Below are positions 1 to 8,069 of a stretch of DNA of 59,721 nt, one piece after another. The number at the start of each line of letters is the position of its first letter. Within the stretch, counting starts at the first letter, position 1. Source of the stretch: Anaerolineae bacterium UTCFX2 (GTDB taxonomy: Bacteria > Chloroflexota > Anaerolineae > Anaerolineales > UBA4823); the NCBI GenBank assembly GCA_002050125.1, contig MWTA01000057.1, forward strand, positions 1-59,721, written 5' to 3'. The translations under genes were made by a program, and so were the position numbers. A model generated the notes under the pieces. The model made no database searches, was not told the origin of the DNA, and was given only the letters and a program-made list of their open reading frames with translations.

Positions 1-996
1 GAAACGATCGATATGCTGGTGGAAGTCGAAAACCGCAAGTTTCTGCCGTTGACCTGGCTGCGCATCCAGGATGCGCTGCCCTACGCCGCTGGTCCAGAGG
101 ACGAGACCCTTTTAAGACCCACCCACATACCCGATTTAGGGATGCTCATCAGCCTGTTCAGCCTGCGTTGGTTCGAGCGCGACCGGAGAAGCTATCGCCT
201 GTTGCTGCGCAAGCGCGGCGTCTATCGAATTGGACCGGCGCGGCTCGAGTCGGGCGACCTTTTTGGTCTGTTCGAACAATCGCGCGAGTGGGAAACTCTG
301 AATTACCTGACGGTTTTTCCAGAAGAGATTCCGTTCAAGTCCCTGCCCCTGCCGGCTGAAAACCCGTTCGGACCGCGTCCGATCCGCAAGCGCGTTTACG
401 AAGACCCAAACCTACCGATGGGGGTGCGGGATTATCATCCCGAAGATGAGTTCAGGCGCATTCACTGGCTGGCTACGGCGCACACCGGTTCGCTGCAGGT
501 CAAGGTTTATCAGCCGATCTCAGCCAAAGTACTCATTGTCTGTTTGAACGCGATGACGCTTCCGCATTATTGGGAAGGTACCGATCCGGCGCTGTTGGAA
601 TACCTGGTCAAAGCCGCGGCGTCGATCGCCGCGCGCGGTTTACAGGACGGGTATCGGGTAGGGATGGTTTCGAACAGCTCCCTGGCGCACGCCGGTCAGC
701 CGTTTCGAGTGCCGCCCGGACGGTCGCCCAACCAGCTTGTCAATCTCCTTACCGCGCTTGCCAGTGTGACGCCGTTCGTAACCGGGACGTTCGATCGCTT
801 CTTGATTGTCGAATCTCCGCGCCTGCCTTATGGCGCGACGCTCCTGATTCTTACCGCAATTGTAAACCAGGAATTGAGCGAGGCGTTGTTGCAGATGAAC
901 CGCCGGGGCAGGAGCATCATCCTGGTAAGCTTCGACCGCCAAGCGCCGCCTTTTCTTCCGGGGATCGCCACCTACCATTCGCCGTTCGAGGGCTGA
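1..996 (+). CDS. DUF58 domain protein, 5' end outside window
   Basis: The frame is open to the first base of the window, so the N-terminus (normally one or two membrane helices) is missing. The visible 331 residues carry the DUF58 core, including the family-typical stretch GVRDYHPEDEFRRIHW followed by a VKVYQP segment, then a von Willebrand A-like tail. DUF58 proteins usually lie next to a MoxR AAA ATPase and a DUF4129 or transglutaminase-like membrane protein. Here the next gene, five bases downstream, is the DUF4129 partner. The biochemical role is not settled; such operons are generally linked to envelope or complex-assembly functions. Family assignment is firm; function is unknown. Confidence 0.85.
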   Translation, partial: ETIDMLVEVENRKFLPLTWLRIQDALPYAAGPEDETLLRPTHIPDLGMLISLFSLRWFERDRRSYRLLLRKRGVYRIGPARLESGDLFGLFEQSREWETLNYLTVFPEEIPFKSLPLPAENPFGPRPIRKRVYEDPNLPMGVRDYHPEDEFRRIHWLATAHTGSLQVKVYQPISAKVLIVCLNAMTLPHYWEGTDPALLEYLVKAAASIAARGLQDGYRVGMVSNSSLAHAGQPFRVPPGRSPNQLVNLLTALASVTPFVTGTFDRFLIVESPRLPYGATLLILTAIVNQELSEALLQMNRRGRSIILVSFDRQAPPFLPGIATYHSPFEG

Positions 997-1001
997 AACC
1001 A

Positions 1002-2489
1002 ATGTCGGAAGCGCCCAGCTCCTCACCTATCCATTCAGCGCCTGGCTATGGCTATCTGCGCTGGTGGCTGCAGGTCTCTGCCATGCTGCTGGTTATCGTG
1101 GAGTTGTGCTGGATTCTGCCCTGGTTTGCCATGGTGACCCAGATCACCCAAACCGCCGCGCTGCCATTTGCGGGCTTGGTTTTGGGCGGGATCATGCTGG
1201 CGGCTTATGGGTTGGGGGTAGCGATGGAGGAGCTGCGCCTGCTGAAAAATGTGCAACTGGTTGGAATGGGTCTGCTGCTGATTGGAAGCCTGGCGCTGGC
1301 TGAGAATATTTTGCTCGACCAGCCGTTTGGCGGCGTGATGAGCGGACTAGCGCTGCTCGACCCTGGGGCGGTCCTGGTTCTGTTTTTCGTCATCTGGATG
1401 TGGTGGCGGGGTATCTCGCTTTCACGCGGCGCCATCCACCCGACCATCGCCTGGCGCAGGTTCGAACTGGGCTTGTTGTTTTTCATTGCCTATATCTTCA
1501 TCGCCTCCCGGACCGGCTTCATCGTCCCGAGTTTATCCGTTTTTGCCCTTTTCCTTTTTGCCGGTTTGCTGGCGACCATATTTGCGCGGGTCGCTTATGT
1601 CGGAAGCGTGAAAGGCATGCGCAGAAACCCGTTTGATCTGCGCTGGTCGTTGAGCGTGACGGGGATCCTGAGCGCGGTCGTGCTGCTGGCAACCGTTGCC
1701 AGCGGGCTGCTCAGCGGTCAGCGCGGCTTGCTGCTGGACGCGCTTGGGGAGGCGATTAAATTCCTGATCGCCGTTGCCATTTTCGTCTTGAGCATACCTG
1801 GGCTGGCGGTATCGTATGTTCTCACGCCGATCGTGCCCTGGTTGAAAACGATCCTGGCGCGCCCCGAGGCTGGCACGCCGCCGGAATATCCGCTTGAGAA
1901 CCTGGCGCCGGCATTCCCCCTGCAACGCGAGGTGGTCGATCTGCCGCTTGTGTTTCAGACTATCCTGTTTTGGGGGCTTGTTTTGCTGTTGATCGCGCTG
2001 CTGATCTTGAGGGTGCGCAGATCAATGGCTGGCAGGCGCGCGGTGGGGGTTCAGCAGCCAGAATCTTTGCTGCACGAGGGTGAAGCCCGAAAACTGCTGC
2101 AAAAGGCGTTCCAGGATGTGTTGGAGAGCCTGGCTGGGCGGCTGCGCCCGGTCAGAAAGGCGATTACCGCAGCCCGCATCCGCAGGATTTATGCCCAACT
2201 CCTGGAGCTTTGCGCCGAGTTGGGACATCCGCGCCTGCCGCAGCAGACACCAATCGAGTTTCTGCCGGAGATGGGGGAAATCTTCACGGACCAGGCTGAA
2301 GCTTTGGATACGCTTACGAACGCCTATGTGCGGGTACGTTATGGTGAGCTGCCGGAGACGGACGAAGAAATGGGGGTAATTGAAAAAGCCTGGCAGGACA
2401 TTGAAGCGGCAGGGCGGCGGCTCAGGCGCGCCGGCATGGGCAAGCTGCGAACCGCGGAGGTCAAAGACTGGGAGCGCACCGGAACCTGA
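1002..2489 (+). CDS. DUF4129 multi-pass membrane protein
   Basis: This 495-residue protein has about ten hydrophobic segments over residues 20-360 and a cytosolic C-terminal DUF4129 domain. The DUF4129 signature is the stretch with ARIRRIYAQLLELC, a proline-rich PxETPxEF-like segment (QQTPIEFLP) and a final Tyr-Val-Arg-Val-Arg-Tyr region. The open frame extends upstream to 570, but that part lies inside the DUF58 gene in another frame. The ATG at 1002, five bases after the DUF58 stop, is the natural start. It forms an operon with the preceding gene. It resembles the membrane-anchored partner of MoxR-DUF58 systems, here without a recognisable transglutaminase core. The exact role is unknown. 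Confidence 0.8.
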   Translation: MSEAPSSSPIHSAPGYGYLRWWLQVSAMLLVIVELCWILPWFAMVTQITQTAALPFAGLVLGGIMLAAYGLGVAMEELRLLKNVQLVGMGLLLIGSLALAENILLDQPFGGVMSGLALLDPGAVLVLFFVIWMWWRGISLSRGAIHPTIAWRRFELGLLFFIAYIFIASRTGFIVPSLSVFALFLFAGLLATIFARVAYVGSVKGMRRNPFDLRWSLSVTGILSAVVLLATVASGLLSGQRGLLLDALGEAIKFLIAVAIFVLSIPGLAVSYVLTPIVPWLKTILARPEAGTPPEYPLENLAPAFPLQREVVDLPLVFQTILFWGLVLLLIALLILRVRRSMAGRRAVGVQQPESLLHEGEARKLLQKAFQDVLESLAGRLRPVRKAITAARIRRIYAQLLELCAELGHPRLPQQTPIEFLPEMGEIFTDQAEALDTLTNAYVRVRYGELPETDEEMGVIEKAWQDIEAAGRRLRRAGMGKLRTAEVKDWERTGT

Positions 2490-2500
2490 CCGGGACTGGG

Positions 2501-5227
2501 TCAAGATTGGGCGGGGGGTTCTATGTCCTCCATCAAAACTCGGTTTAAATGCTCCGTCAGCAAATGCACGCGCGGCTCATAAATGATCGAAGTATGATGC
2601 CCGGGTATTTCGAAAACCTCGATATCTTCGCCTACAACTGCGCCCCACCCCAGCTTGGGATCAGGGTAGATGCCGAGCGGCTGTTTTTCCGCCCGAAACA
2701 GCACCAGCCGTCCGCCAAAGCGGCGCGGCTCGCGCATATGGCGCTTCCTCTTTTTGGCTGCCCCCATATGCGCCGATTGAACGCGTTGCAGTTGCCTGGG
2801 AACGGGATGAAGGGTTTGGTCGATTTTATTCCGCAGGCGGCGTGAGATGCGATTGGTCAGCTTGGGAACTTTCACGCGCATATAAGCCATCCGACCTTGC
2901 CAGTCGGTGTAGCGCAGATTGCTCAGGTGGGTATCGACTCGGCGCAGGTATTTAAACAGCTTGCGGCGCAGCCGGGAGGTGCTGGGGAGGCGCCGCGGGT
3001 AGCCAGGTCCGTAAGCGTCGAACATGATGACCATTGCGACCGGTTTTCCAAGGTCGTGCAGCCTCTGCGCCATCTCATACGCCACGAGCCCGCCGAACGA
3101 GGAGCCGGCGAGATAATAAGGGCCATCTGGATCAACTTTAAGCACCTCTGTTACATAGTGCGCGGCGATCTCATTTACATTGCGATGCACCGTCTGCACG
3201 CCATCCAAACCCAGGGCTTGCAAACCGTAACAGGGAATGCTCTTATTCAAGCGCATCATCAAATCGCGGTACGATAAGACATTTCCACCCACCGGCGCGG
3301 CAAGAAATATCGGCGGACGGGTCCCCCCAGCGCGCAGCGCCACCAGCGAAGACCAATTTGGGACCCAGTCGTCCTGCTTGAGGACATTCGCTTGCTCTTC
3401 AATGGTGGCTGCCTGAAACAGCGTTGCCAGCGGCAGTTTCTTGCCAAAGGCTTTCTCGATCTGAGCGAACAATTGGGCTGCCAGCAGCGAGTTACCGCCC
3501 AGTTCGAAATAATCATCCCGCACGCCAATCGGTTTGGTTTTCAGCACCTTCTCCCAGATTGCGGCAAGCTGAAGTTCGATTGAATCGCGCGGGGCGATAT
3601 AGACATTTTCTTGAGCCTGTCCGACGCGCTCGGGTTCGGGCAGCGCCCCGCGGTTGACTTTGCCGGTTGGCGTCAGCGGCAGTTTATCCAGAAACACGAT
3701 AATTGGAGGGACGAAGTAATCTGGAAGCTGCCCCGAGAGATACTCGCGCAACTCTTTCTTTGAAATCGTTTTATCTGCCGAAAGCTCAATATAGGCGACC
3801 AGTTGTTTGTTGTCGGCAGCGTGTTTGAGCTCGCGCGCGATCACCGCTGAGTTTTCAACGCCTGGGTACTGCTGCAGGACCGCCTCGATGATTGCCGGGT
3901 CAACCCGAAAACCGCGAATTTTGATTTGCGAATCCTTGCGACCCAGGTGCTCAAGACTGCCATCCGCCCTGATCATCCCCAGATCGCCGGTATGAAAGAT
4001 GCGCCATTCCGGATCTTTGGGGTCGGTCACGAATTTTTCCGCGGTGAGAGAGGGCAGGCGCCAGTAGCCTGGGGAAAGATGGCGGCTGCGCACCAGGATC
4101 TCGCCGATCTCTTGTGCGGGGACGGGCTGCCCGTTCTCATCCGCCAGTACAATCTGCTTATCGCCAATTGGAAAACCAGCGGGGAGGCTGTGTCCCTGAA
4201 ACGGGCTGCGTTGATCGATCTTCATCCTGGCGATGATGCCGGTTTCGGTCATCCCCAGCACGTTCACCAGAATGCAGCTTTCGTCGAAGTGGGCGCGATA
4301 AAGCGCGACGTCCTGGCTGGTGACCGGTTCCCCGCCCAGCACGATCACGCGCACCGGTTCAAAACGCTGGTGTTTGGGGATCAAGTGCAGCATGTGCCTG
4401 AAAGTGGAGGGCGTGGAGAGCAGAACGGTAATCCCCTCCCGCGTGACCCACTCGGGCAATCCGCCCAAACCTTCGGTGCGGATGTCGTACACGCAGACGG
4501 TCCCGCCATTCAGCAGCCCGCCGTAGAAAGCAAACCGCGAAGCCTCGAAGCCAAAGGAAATGAAAACGGCGAAGCGGTCGCTTGGCAGCAACTGCAGGTC
4601 GTTGGTCTGAGCGACCATGTTTTGCAGCACATCCGCGTGGGAGTGGATCACCCCTTTGGGCGTGCCGGTGGTGCCCGACGTATAAAGGATGTAAGCCAGG
4701 TCCTGGCTTGTATTGGGAACGTTCAGGTTTTCCACTGGCAGGTTCTCTTCCAGGGTATCGAGGTTCAATACATTGGTCCGATTAGGGACCGCCAGTGAAG
4801 TCATTGCCAGGGGCAGGTTTTGATAATTGGTGATGACCAGGTCGGCGTGGATGTCATCCAGAATATGGGTGATCCAGGCGCGCGGATAGAACGGGTCAAC
4901 CGGGACATAAGCCTTTCCAGCCTTGAGAATCCCCAGGATCGCCTGGATTGCCCCGCCTCCGTGTTCTAAAAGGAAGGGGATGGGTTCCGAGACCGCCCCG
5001 CGGGCGCGGATGATGGCGTGCGCCAGGCGATTAGCCTGCTCGTTTAGTTGGGCATAAGTCAGACTGGTGGTTCCGGAGCGCAGAGCGATCTGATCCGGGA
5101 AATTTCTGACGACTTCCTCAAAGCGGGCGGTGAGTGTGCTATAAATGGCTGACTCATCGAAGCGCAGCGCCTCCACTGCGTTGGCGGGAAACAAATTGTG
5201 CAGTTGGCGGTTTAAACGCACCATCAT
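2501..5227 (-). CDS. Stand-alone NRPS-like enzyme: adenylation, carrier, thioesterase
   Basis: This 908-residue protein has three domains. The adenylation domain (about 25-530) has LYTSGTTGTPKG near 181, a TGD loop near 413 and the A10 lysine near 523 (PLTPTGKVNRG). The carrier domain (about 545-615) has its phosphopantetheine serine near 580 in DYFELGGNSLL. The thioesterase (about 635-900) has nucleophile Ser710 in GSSFGG, an Asp near 737 and a late His in PGHH. There is no condensation domain. The A4 region reads FGFEAS, putting Glu228 where amino-acid-activating domains have the amine-binding Asp, so the substrate may not be an alpha-amino acid. A-T-TE order matches keto-acid dimerising synthetases such as RalA or atromentin synthetase. 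Its ATG overlaps the permease stop as ATGA, tying it to the ABC importer upstream. Product unknown. Confidence 0.9.
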   Translation of the reverse strand: MMVRLNRQLHNLFPANAVEALRFDESAIYSTLTARFEEVVRNFPDQIALRSGTTSLTYAQLNEQANRLAHAIIRARGAVSEPIPFLLEHGGGAIQAILGILKAGKAYVPVDPFYPRAWITHILDDIHADLVITNYQNLPLAMTSLAVPNRTNVLNLDTLEENLPVENLNVPNTSQDLAYILYTSGTTGTPKGVIHSHADVLQNMVAQTNDLQLLPSDRFAVFISFGFEASRFAFYGGLLNGGTVCVYDIRTEGLGGLPEWVTREGITVLLSTPSTFRHMLHLIPKHQRFEPVRVIVLGGEPVTSQDVALYRAHFDESCILVNVLGMTETGIIARMKIDQRSPFQGHSLPAGFPIGDKQIVLADENGQPVPAQEIGEILVRSRHLSPGYWRLPSLTAEKFVTDPKDPEWRIFHTGDLGMIRADGSLEHLGRKDSQIKIRGFRVDPAIIEAVLQQYPGVENSAVIARELKHAADNKQLVAYIELSADKTISKKELREYLSGQLPDYFVPPIIVFLDKLPLTPTGKVNRGALPEPERVGQAQENVYIAPRDSIELQLAAIWEKVLKTKPIGVRDDYFELGGNSLLAAQLFAQIEKAFGKKLPLATLFQAATIEEQANVLKQDDWVPNWSSLVALRAGGTRPPIFLAAPVGGNVLSYRDLMMRLNKSIPCYGLQALGLDGVQTVHRNVNEIAAHYVTEVLKVDPDGPYYLAGSSFGGLVAYEMAQRLHDLGKPVAMVIMFDAYGPGYPRRLPSTSRLRRKLFKYLRRVDTHLSNLRYTDWQGRMAYMRVKVPKLTNRISRRLRNKIDQTLHPVPRQLQRVQSAHMGAAKKRKRHMREPRRFGGRLVLFRAEKQPLGIYPDPKLGWGAVVGEDIEVFEIPGHHTSIIYEPRVHLLTEHLNRVLMEDIEPPAQS

Positions 5228-6018
5228 TCCTGCCTTTCGGATTGTTCAACCTGCCAGGGCGCTAATTTCCTGCTGATCGATTGGATCGCCAGATTGATCC
5301 CGAAGCCCAACACGCCGATGACAATCAGGCTGGCGTACAGTTCTTCGATACGCAAGGTTTGCCAGGAGAACCAGATAATGACGCCCAAGCCTTCTTTGGC
5401 AGCCAGGAGTTCGACGGCAATGGCGATGACCATTGCCATGTTAACCGCCAGCCTGACCCCGGTGAAAATCGAGGGCAGGCTGCCCGGAAAAACGACCCGG
5501 CTAAAGGTCTTCCAGGCGCTTGCGCCGTAATTCTCCGTGACTTCAAAATACACCGGGTTGAGCTGGCGAACGCCGGACATGCAGTTGATCAGCATCGGAA
5601 AGAAAGCCGCTATGGCGATTGCCACGACCTTAGAGGCTTCGCCAATCCCAAAGATGATCATGATCAAGGGGAAAATGGCGATTTTGGGGATGGGATGCAG
5701 CGCGGCGATGAGCGGGTCCACGACGGTCCTCAAGCGCGGCGACCAGCCCATTCCAAGCCCCAGAACCAGCCCGCTCAATCCGCCGATCGAGAAACCGATC
5801 GCCAGCCTGGAAAGCGTTGCGCTCAGGTGCGGCAACAGTTTTCCGTTGATAATCATTTGCAATAGCGTATTGAGGATTTTGGTGGGTGGCGGAAAGAACA
5901 GCGGCGACAGAAGCCCCGCCCTGGAAGCTGTTTCCCAGCCGATTAACCCTAACCCGACAATGAGGATGGGCAGCCAGGGCTCCAGGCGCAGCCACAGCCG
6001 CTCGCCCGTCATCCTCAT
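5224..6018 (-). CDS. ABC transporter permease, NitT/TauT (SsuC-like) family
   Basis: This 264-residue inner-membrane protein has about six hydrophobic segments and the EAA-loop region typical of binding-protein-dependent permeases (ENYGASAWKTFSRVVFPGSLP). It belongs to the nitrate/sulfonate/taurine/pyrimidine-precursor class (SsuC/TauC/ThiX-like). An upstream in-frame ATG at 6075 would overlap the ATPase gene by 61 bases. The ATG at 6018 forms a 4-base ATGA overlap with the ATPase stop and is preferred. The stop overlaps the start of the NRPS-like gene in the same manner. The transported substrate cannot be read from sequence. Confidence 0.9.
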   Translation of the reverse strand: MRMTGERLWLRLEPWLPILIVGLGLIGWETASRAGLLSPLFFPPPTKILNTLLQMIINGKLLPHLSATLSRLAIGFSIGGLSGLVLGLGMGWSPRLRTVVDPLIAALHPIPKIAIFPLIMIIFGIGEASKVVAIAIAAFFPMLINCMSGVRQLNPVYFEVTENYGASAWKTFSRVVFPGSLPSIFTGVRLAVNMAMVIAIAVELLAAKEGLGVIIWFSWQTLRIEELYASLIVIGVLGFGINLAIQSISRKLAPWQVEQSERQE

Positions 6019-6791
6019 GAAAGAATGCTCAGGTCTTTCCTGACTTCGTCTTCCAACATTTTCCAGATGTGCCATCTAATCTCCGCAACTTCTGGGTGAT
6101 CCCGGTTAGCCAGGTGGCGCGGCCGTTCCAAAGGAATGTTGATCTCCTGGCGGATCCGCCCCGGGCGACCGGACATGACCAGCAGCCGGTCACCCAGAAG
6201 GATTGCTTCTTCAATGTCATGCGTGACGTAAATCACGGTTTTGCGATGGTCACGCCAAATGCGCAGCAGCTCTTCCTGCATGACCAGCCGAGTCTGAGAA
6301 TCCAACGCCCCAAACGGCTCATCCATCAACAAGATGTGGGGGTTTGCCAGGAAAGCCCGCAAGATTGCCACACGCTGCCGCATACCTCCCGAAAGCTCGT
6401 GAGGGAAGCTGTGCATAAAACCCGCCAAGCCAACTTTGACGATGAAGTCGCTAGCGAGCTCGCGGCGCTCCGCCAGGCTGATGCCCTGGGTTTCCAAACC
6501 GAACGCGACGTTATCCTGGACGGACATCCACGGAAAAAGCCCCTGCTCTTGAAAAACCATGGCGCTGCGCAGATGTCCGTTAGATTGTGGAATCGAGAAA
6601 ACGATCTTCCCGCTGGTCGGCTCGATCAATCCGGCGATGATCTTCAGCAGGGTTGTTTTGCCACAGCCGCTGGGTCCCACAATACAGACGAATTCTTGCT
6701 CACGCACGGTGAAATCCACCGACTGCAGAGCCGTGACCTCCGCGCCGCGGGAAACGTAAGATTTACTGAGTTCGATACATTCAAAAACCAT
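6015..6791 (-). CDS. ABC transporter ATP-binding protein, NitT/TauT (SsuB-like) family
   Basis: This 258-residue ATPase is complete, with Walker A GPSGCGKT (39-46), Q-loop in VFQEQGLFPW, signature LSGGM (133-137), Walker B and catalytic Glu in LLMDEPFGALD (Glu158), and the switch His in YVTHDIEEA. It energises the import of the small molecule captured by the lipoprotein encoded 30 bases upstream. It sits second in the four-gene minus-strand operon (binding protein, ATPase, permease, NRPS-like enzyme). Family SsuB/TauB/NrtD-like; substrate unknown. Confidence 0.93.
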   Translation of the reverse strand: MVFECIELSKSYVSRGAEVTALQSVDFTVREQEFVCIVGPSGCGKTTLLKIIAGLIEPTSGKIVFSIPQSNGHLRSAMVFQEQGLFPWMSVQDNVAFGLETQGISLAERRELASDFIVKVGLAGFMHSFPHELSGGMRQRVAILRAFLANPHILLMDEPFGALDSQTRLVMQEELLRIWRDHRKTVIYVTHDIEEAILLGDRLLVMSGRPGRIRQEINIPLERPRHLANRDHPEVAEIRWHIWKMLEDEVRKDLSILS

Positions 6792-6821
6792 TACCGGCTG
6801 CTTACATCAAATTATTTCAAA

Positions 6822-7904
6822 CTATTTCAGCGCCTCATTGGCGGCTGTCACAAAGCTCAGATCGAGCAGGTCTTCGGGCGCGACTTCAGAGATCAGCAAC
6901 CCCTTCGCAATTGCCCACTCCTGGAAACCGCTTATTCCGCTGGTTGCAAGGTCGATCATACCATCATCGCGCATGGACATCCAGCAGGACTGTTCGACTT
7001 CTTTTGGATCGATCTGGGTTGCTGCGGCAATGATTTCTATGTTGCGCGGCGTCTTGCCTTGATTGTACTGCCGCACACCTTTCAAGTAGGCAATCATGTA
7101 TTTTCGCCCGATCTCGGGGTTCTTCTTCAATAGGTTAGGTCCATACATATTGATTGAGAACTGGAAGTTGGGCATGAGCTTTTGCCACGGGTTCCAAATT
7201 TCGCCGTAACCGGCGTTGACAATTCGGATCGTCCAGGGGTCGGAAACCGCGGCGATATCAACAGATTTGTTCCCCATGCCGTCCAGACGGGCTGGTAAAG
7301 GGATGTTGAGAATTTCCACATCGCTGCTGGACAGACCGACGTCCTTAAGCAGAAGATCCAGGGCGTACTCAGCCGAGCTTGCCGGCGTCAGCGCCACTTT
7401 CATGCCCTTGATATTTCTCAGATCGTCCAGCGCGCCCGACTCCAGTATGTCTTTGCGGATCACAAAAGTCGAGGCGGCGCAGCCTGCTGGATCTAAATAC
7501 CCTTTGTCCGAAACATACTTGATCTCACCGCCCTGTGCGACGGCGTTAAGCGTGCTGACATCGAAGAAGCCTGAGGCGACATCGATCTGTCTTTGCGCCA
7601 GCGCCGGCATGGCTTCAGAGGTGCGATCGATCCGCACGAATTCGACCTCCAAGCCTTGTTCGGCGAAATAACCTTCCTCTTTGGCGATGAAAATTGGCGC
7701 GTAGGAAAGAAACGGCAGGATGCTGACCGTCAGCTTGACCATTTCGGCGGGGGTCTCGGCAGCGGGCGCGGCGGCTTCGGTCGCGGCTGGTGCGGGAGGC
7801 GGCGCGCTTGTAACGGGTTGCGGCGTAGGATTAGGAGCACAGCCCGAAATGATCAGAGCGAGCAACAGCAGATATAAAACGGATTGAAAAGCGTTTCTTT
7901 GCAT
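6822..7904 (-). CDS. ABC substrate-binding lipoprotein, NMT1/SsuA-like
   Basis: This 360-residue protein begins with a lipoprotein signal (hydrophobic stretch then lipobox ISGC, lipid-anchored Cys near 22), then a Pro/Ala linker and a periplasmic-binding-protein fold of the NMT1/THI5/SsuA type. The region VSILPFLSYAPIFIAKEEGY, followed by EGYFAEQGLEVEF, is characteristic. It has a good ribosome site (gaggag) just upstream. As first gene of the operon it captures the ligand for the importer. A nitrate, sulfonate, aromatic or pyrimidine-precursor ligand is possible. I see no thiamine riboswitch in the leader, which argues against a ThiY role. Confidence 0.9.
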   Translation of the reverse strand: MQRNAFQSVLYLLLLALIISGCAPNPTPQPVTSAPPPAPAATEAAAPAAETPAEMVKLTVSILPFLSYAPIFIAKEEGYFAEQGLEVEFVRIDRTSEAMPALAQRQIDVASGFFDVSTLNAVAQGGEIKYVSDKGYLDPAGCAASTFVIRKDILESGALDDLRNIKGMKVALTPASSAEYALDLLLKDVGLSSSDVEILNIPLPARLDGMGNKSVDIAAVSDPWTIRIVNAGYGEIWNPWQKLMPNFQFSINMYGPNLLKKNPEIGRKYMIAYLKGVRQYNQGKTPRNIEIIAAATQIDPKEVEQSCWMSMRDDGMIDLATSGISGFQEWAIAKGLLISEVAPEDLLDLSFVTAANEALK

Positions 7905-8069
7905 GGCAATCTCCTCACTCGATCACACAAGATATGGCTGCTCAAATCATTTCTGGGCAGCCAGATGGGAAGGATTTTATCACAGGTCAAAAAGGAATCT
8001 GCGGGTTGGCTGCTCTAATAACCAACTTCTGCGATGATATTTCTCTTCTATCGATTATCTTTGCAGAGA
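7905..8069 (-). other. Leader and intergenic gap before the ABC/NRPS-like operon
   Basis: This is the gap between the kinase gene stop and the binding-protein gene start. It holds a short perfect hairpin (arms 7935-7941 and 7957-7963, tggctgc/gcagcca, 15-base loop) about 30 bases upstream of the start codon, and repeated gcagcc motifs. I do not recognise a riboswitch class or a convincing sigma-70 promoter. The hairpin could be regulatory or fortuitous. Confidence 0.3.

Noticed and set aside
3926..4798. 290-codon plus-strand frame opposite the adenylation domain
   Set aside because: Antisense to a clear NRPS-like domain and without any recognisable motif or ribosome site.
6069..7133. 354-codon open frame on the plus strand
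   Set aside because: It lies wholly opposite the ABC ATPase and binding-protein genes, has no family pattern, and its composition is that expected opposite GC-rich coding DNA.
7905..8069. Possible TPP riboswitch before the NitT/TauT-type importer
   Set aside because: The conserved thi-box pieces are not present in the expected order; only a short hairpin is seen.
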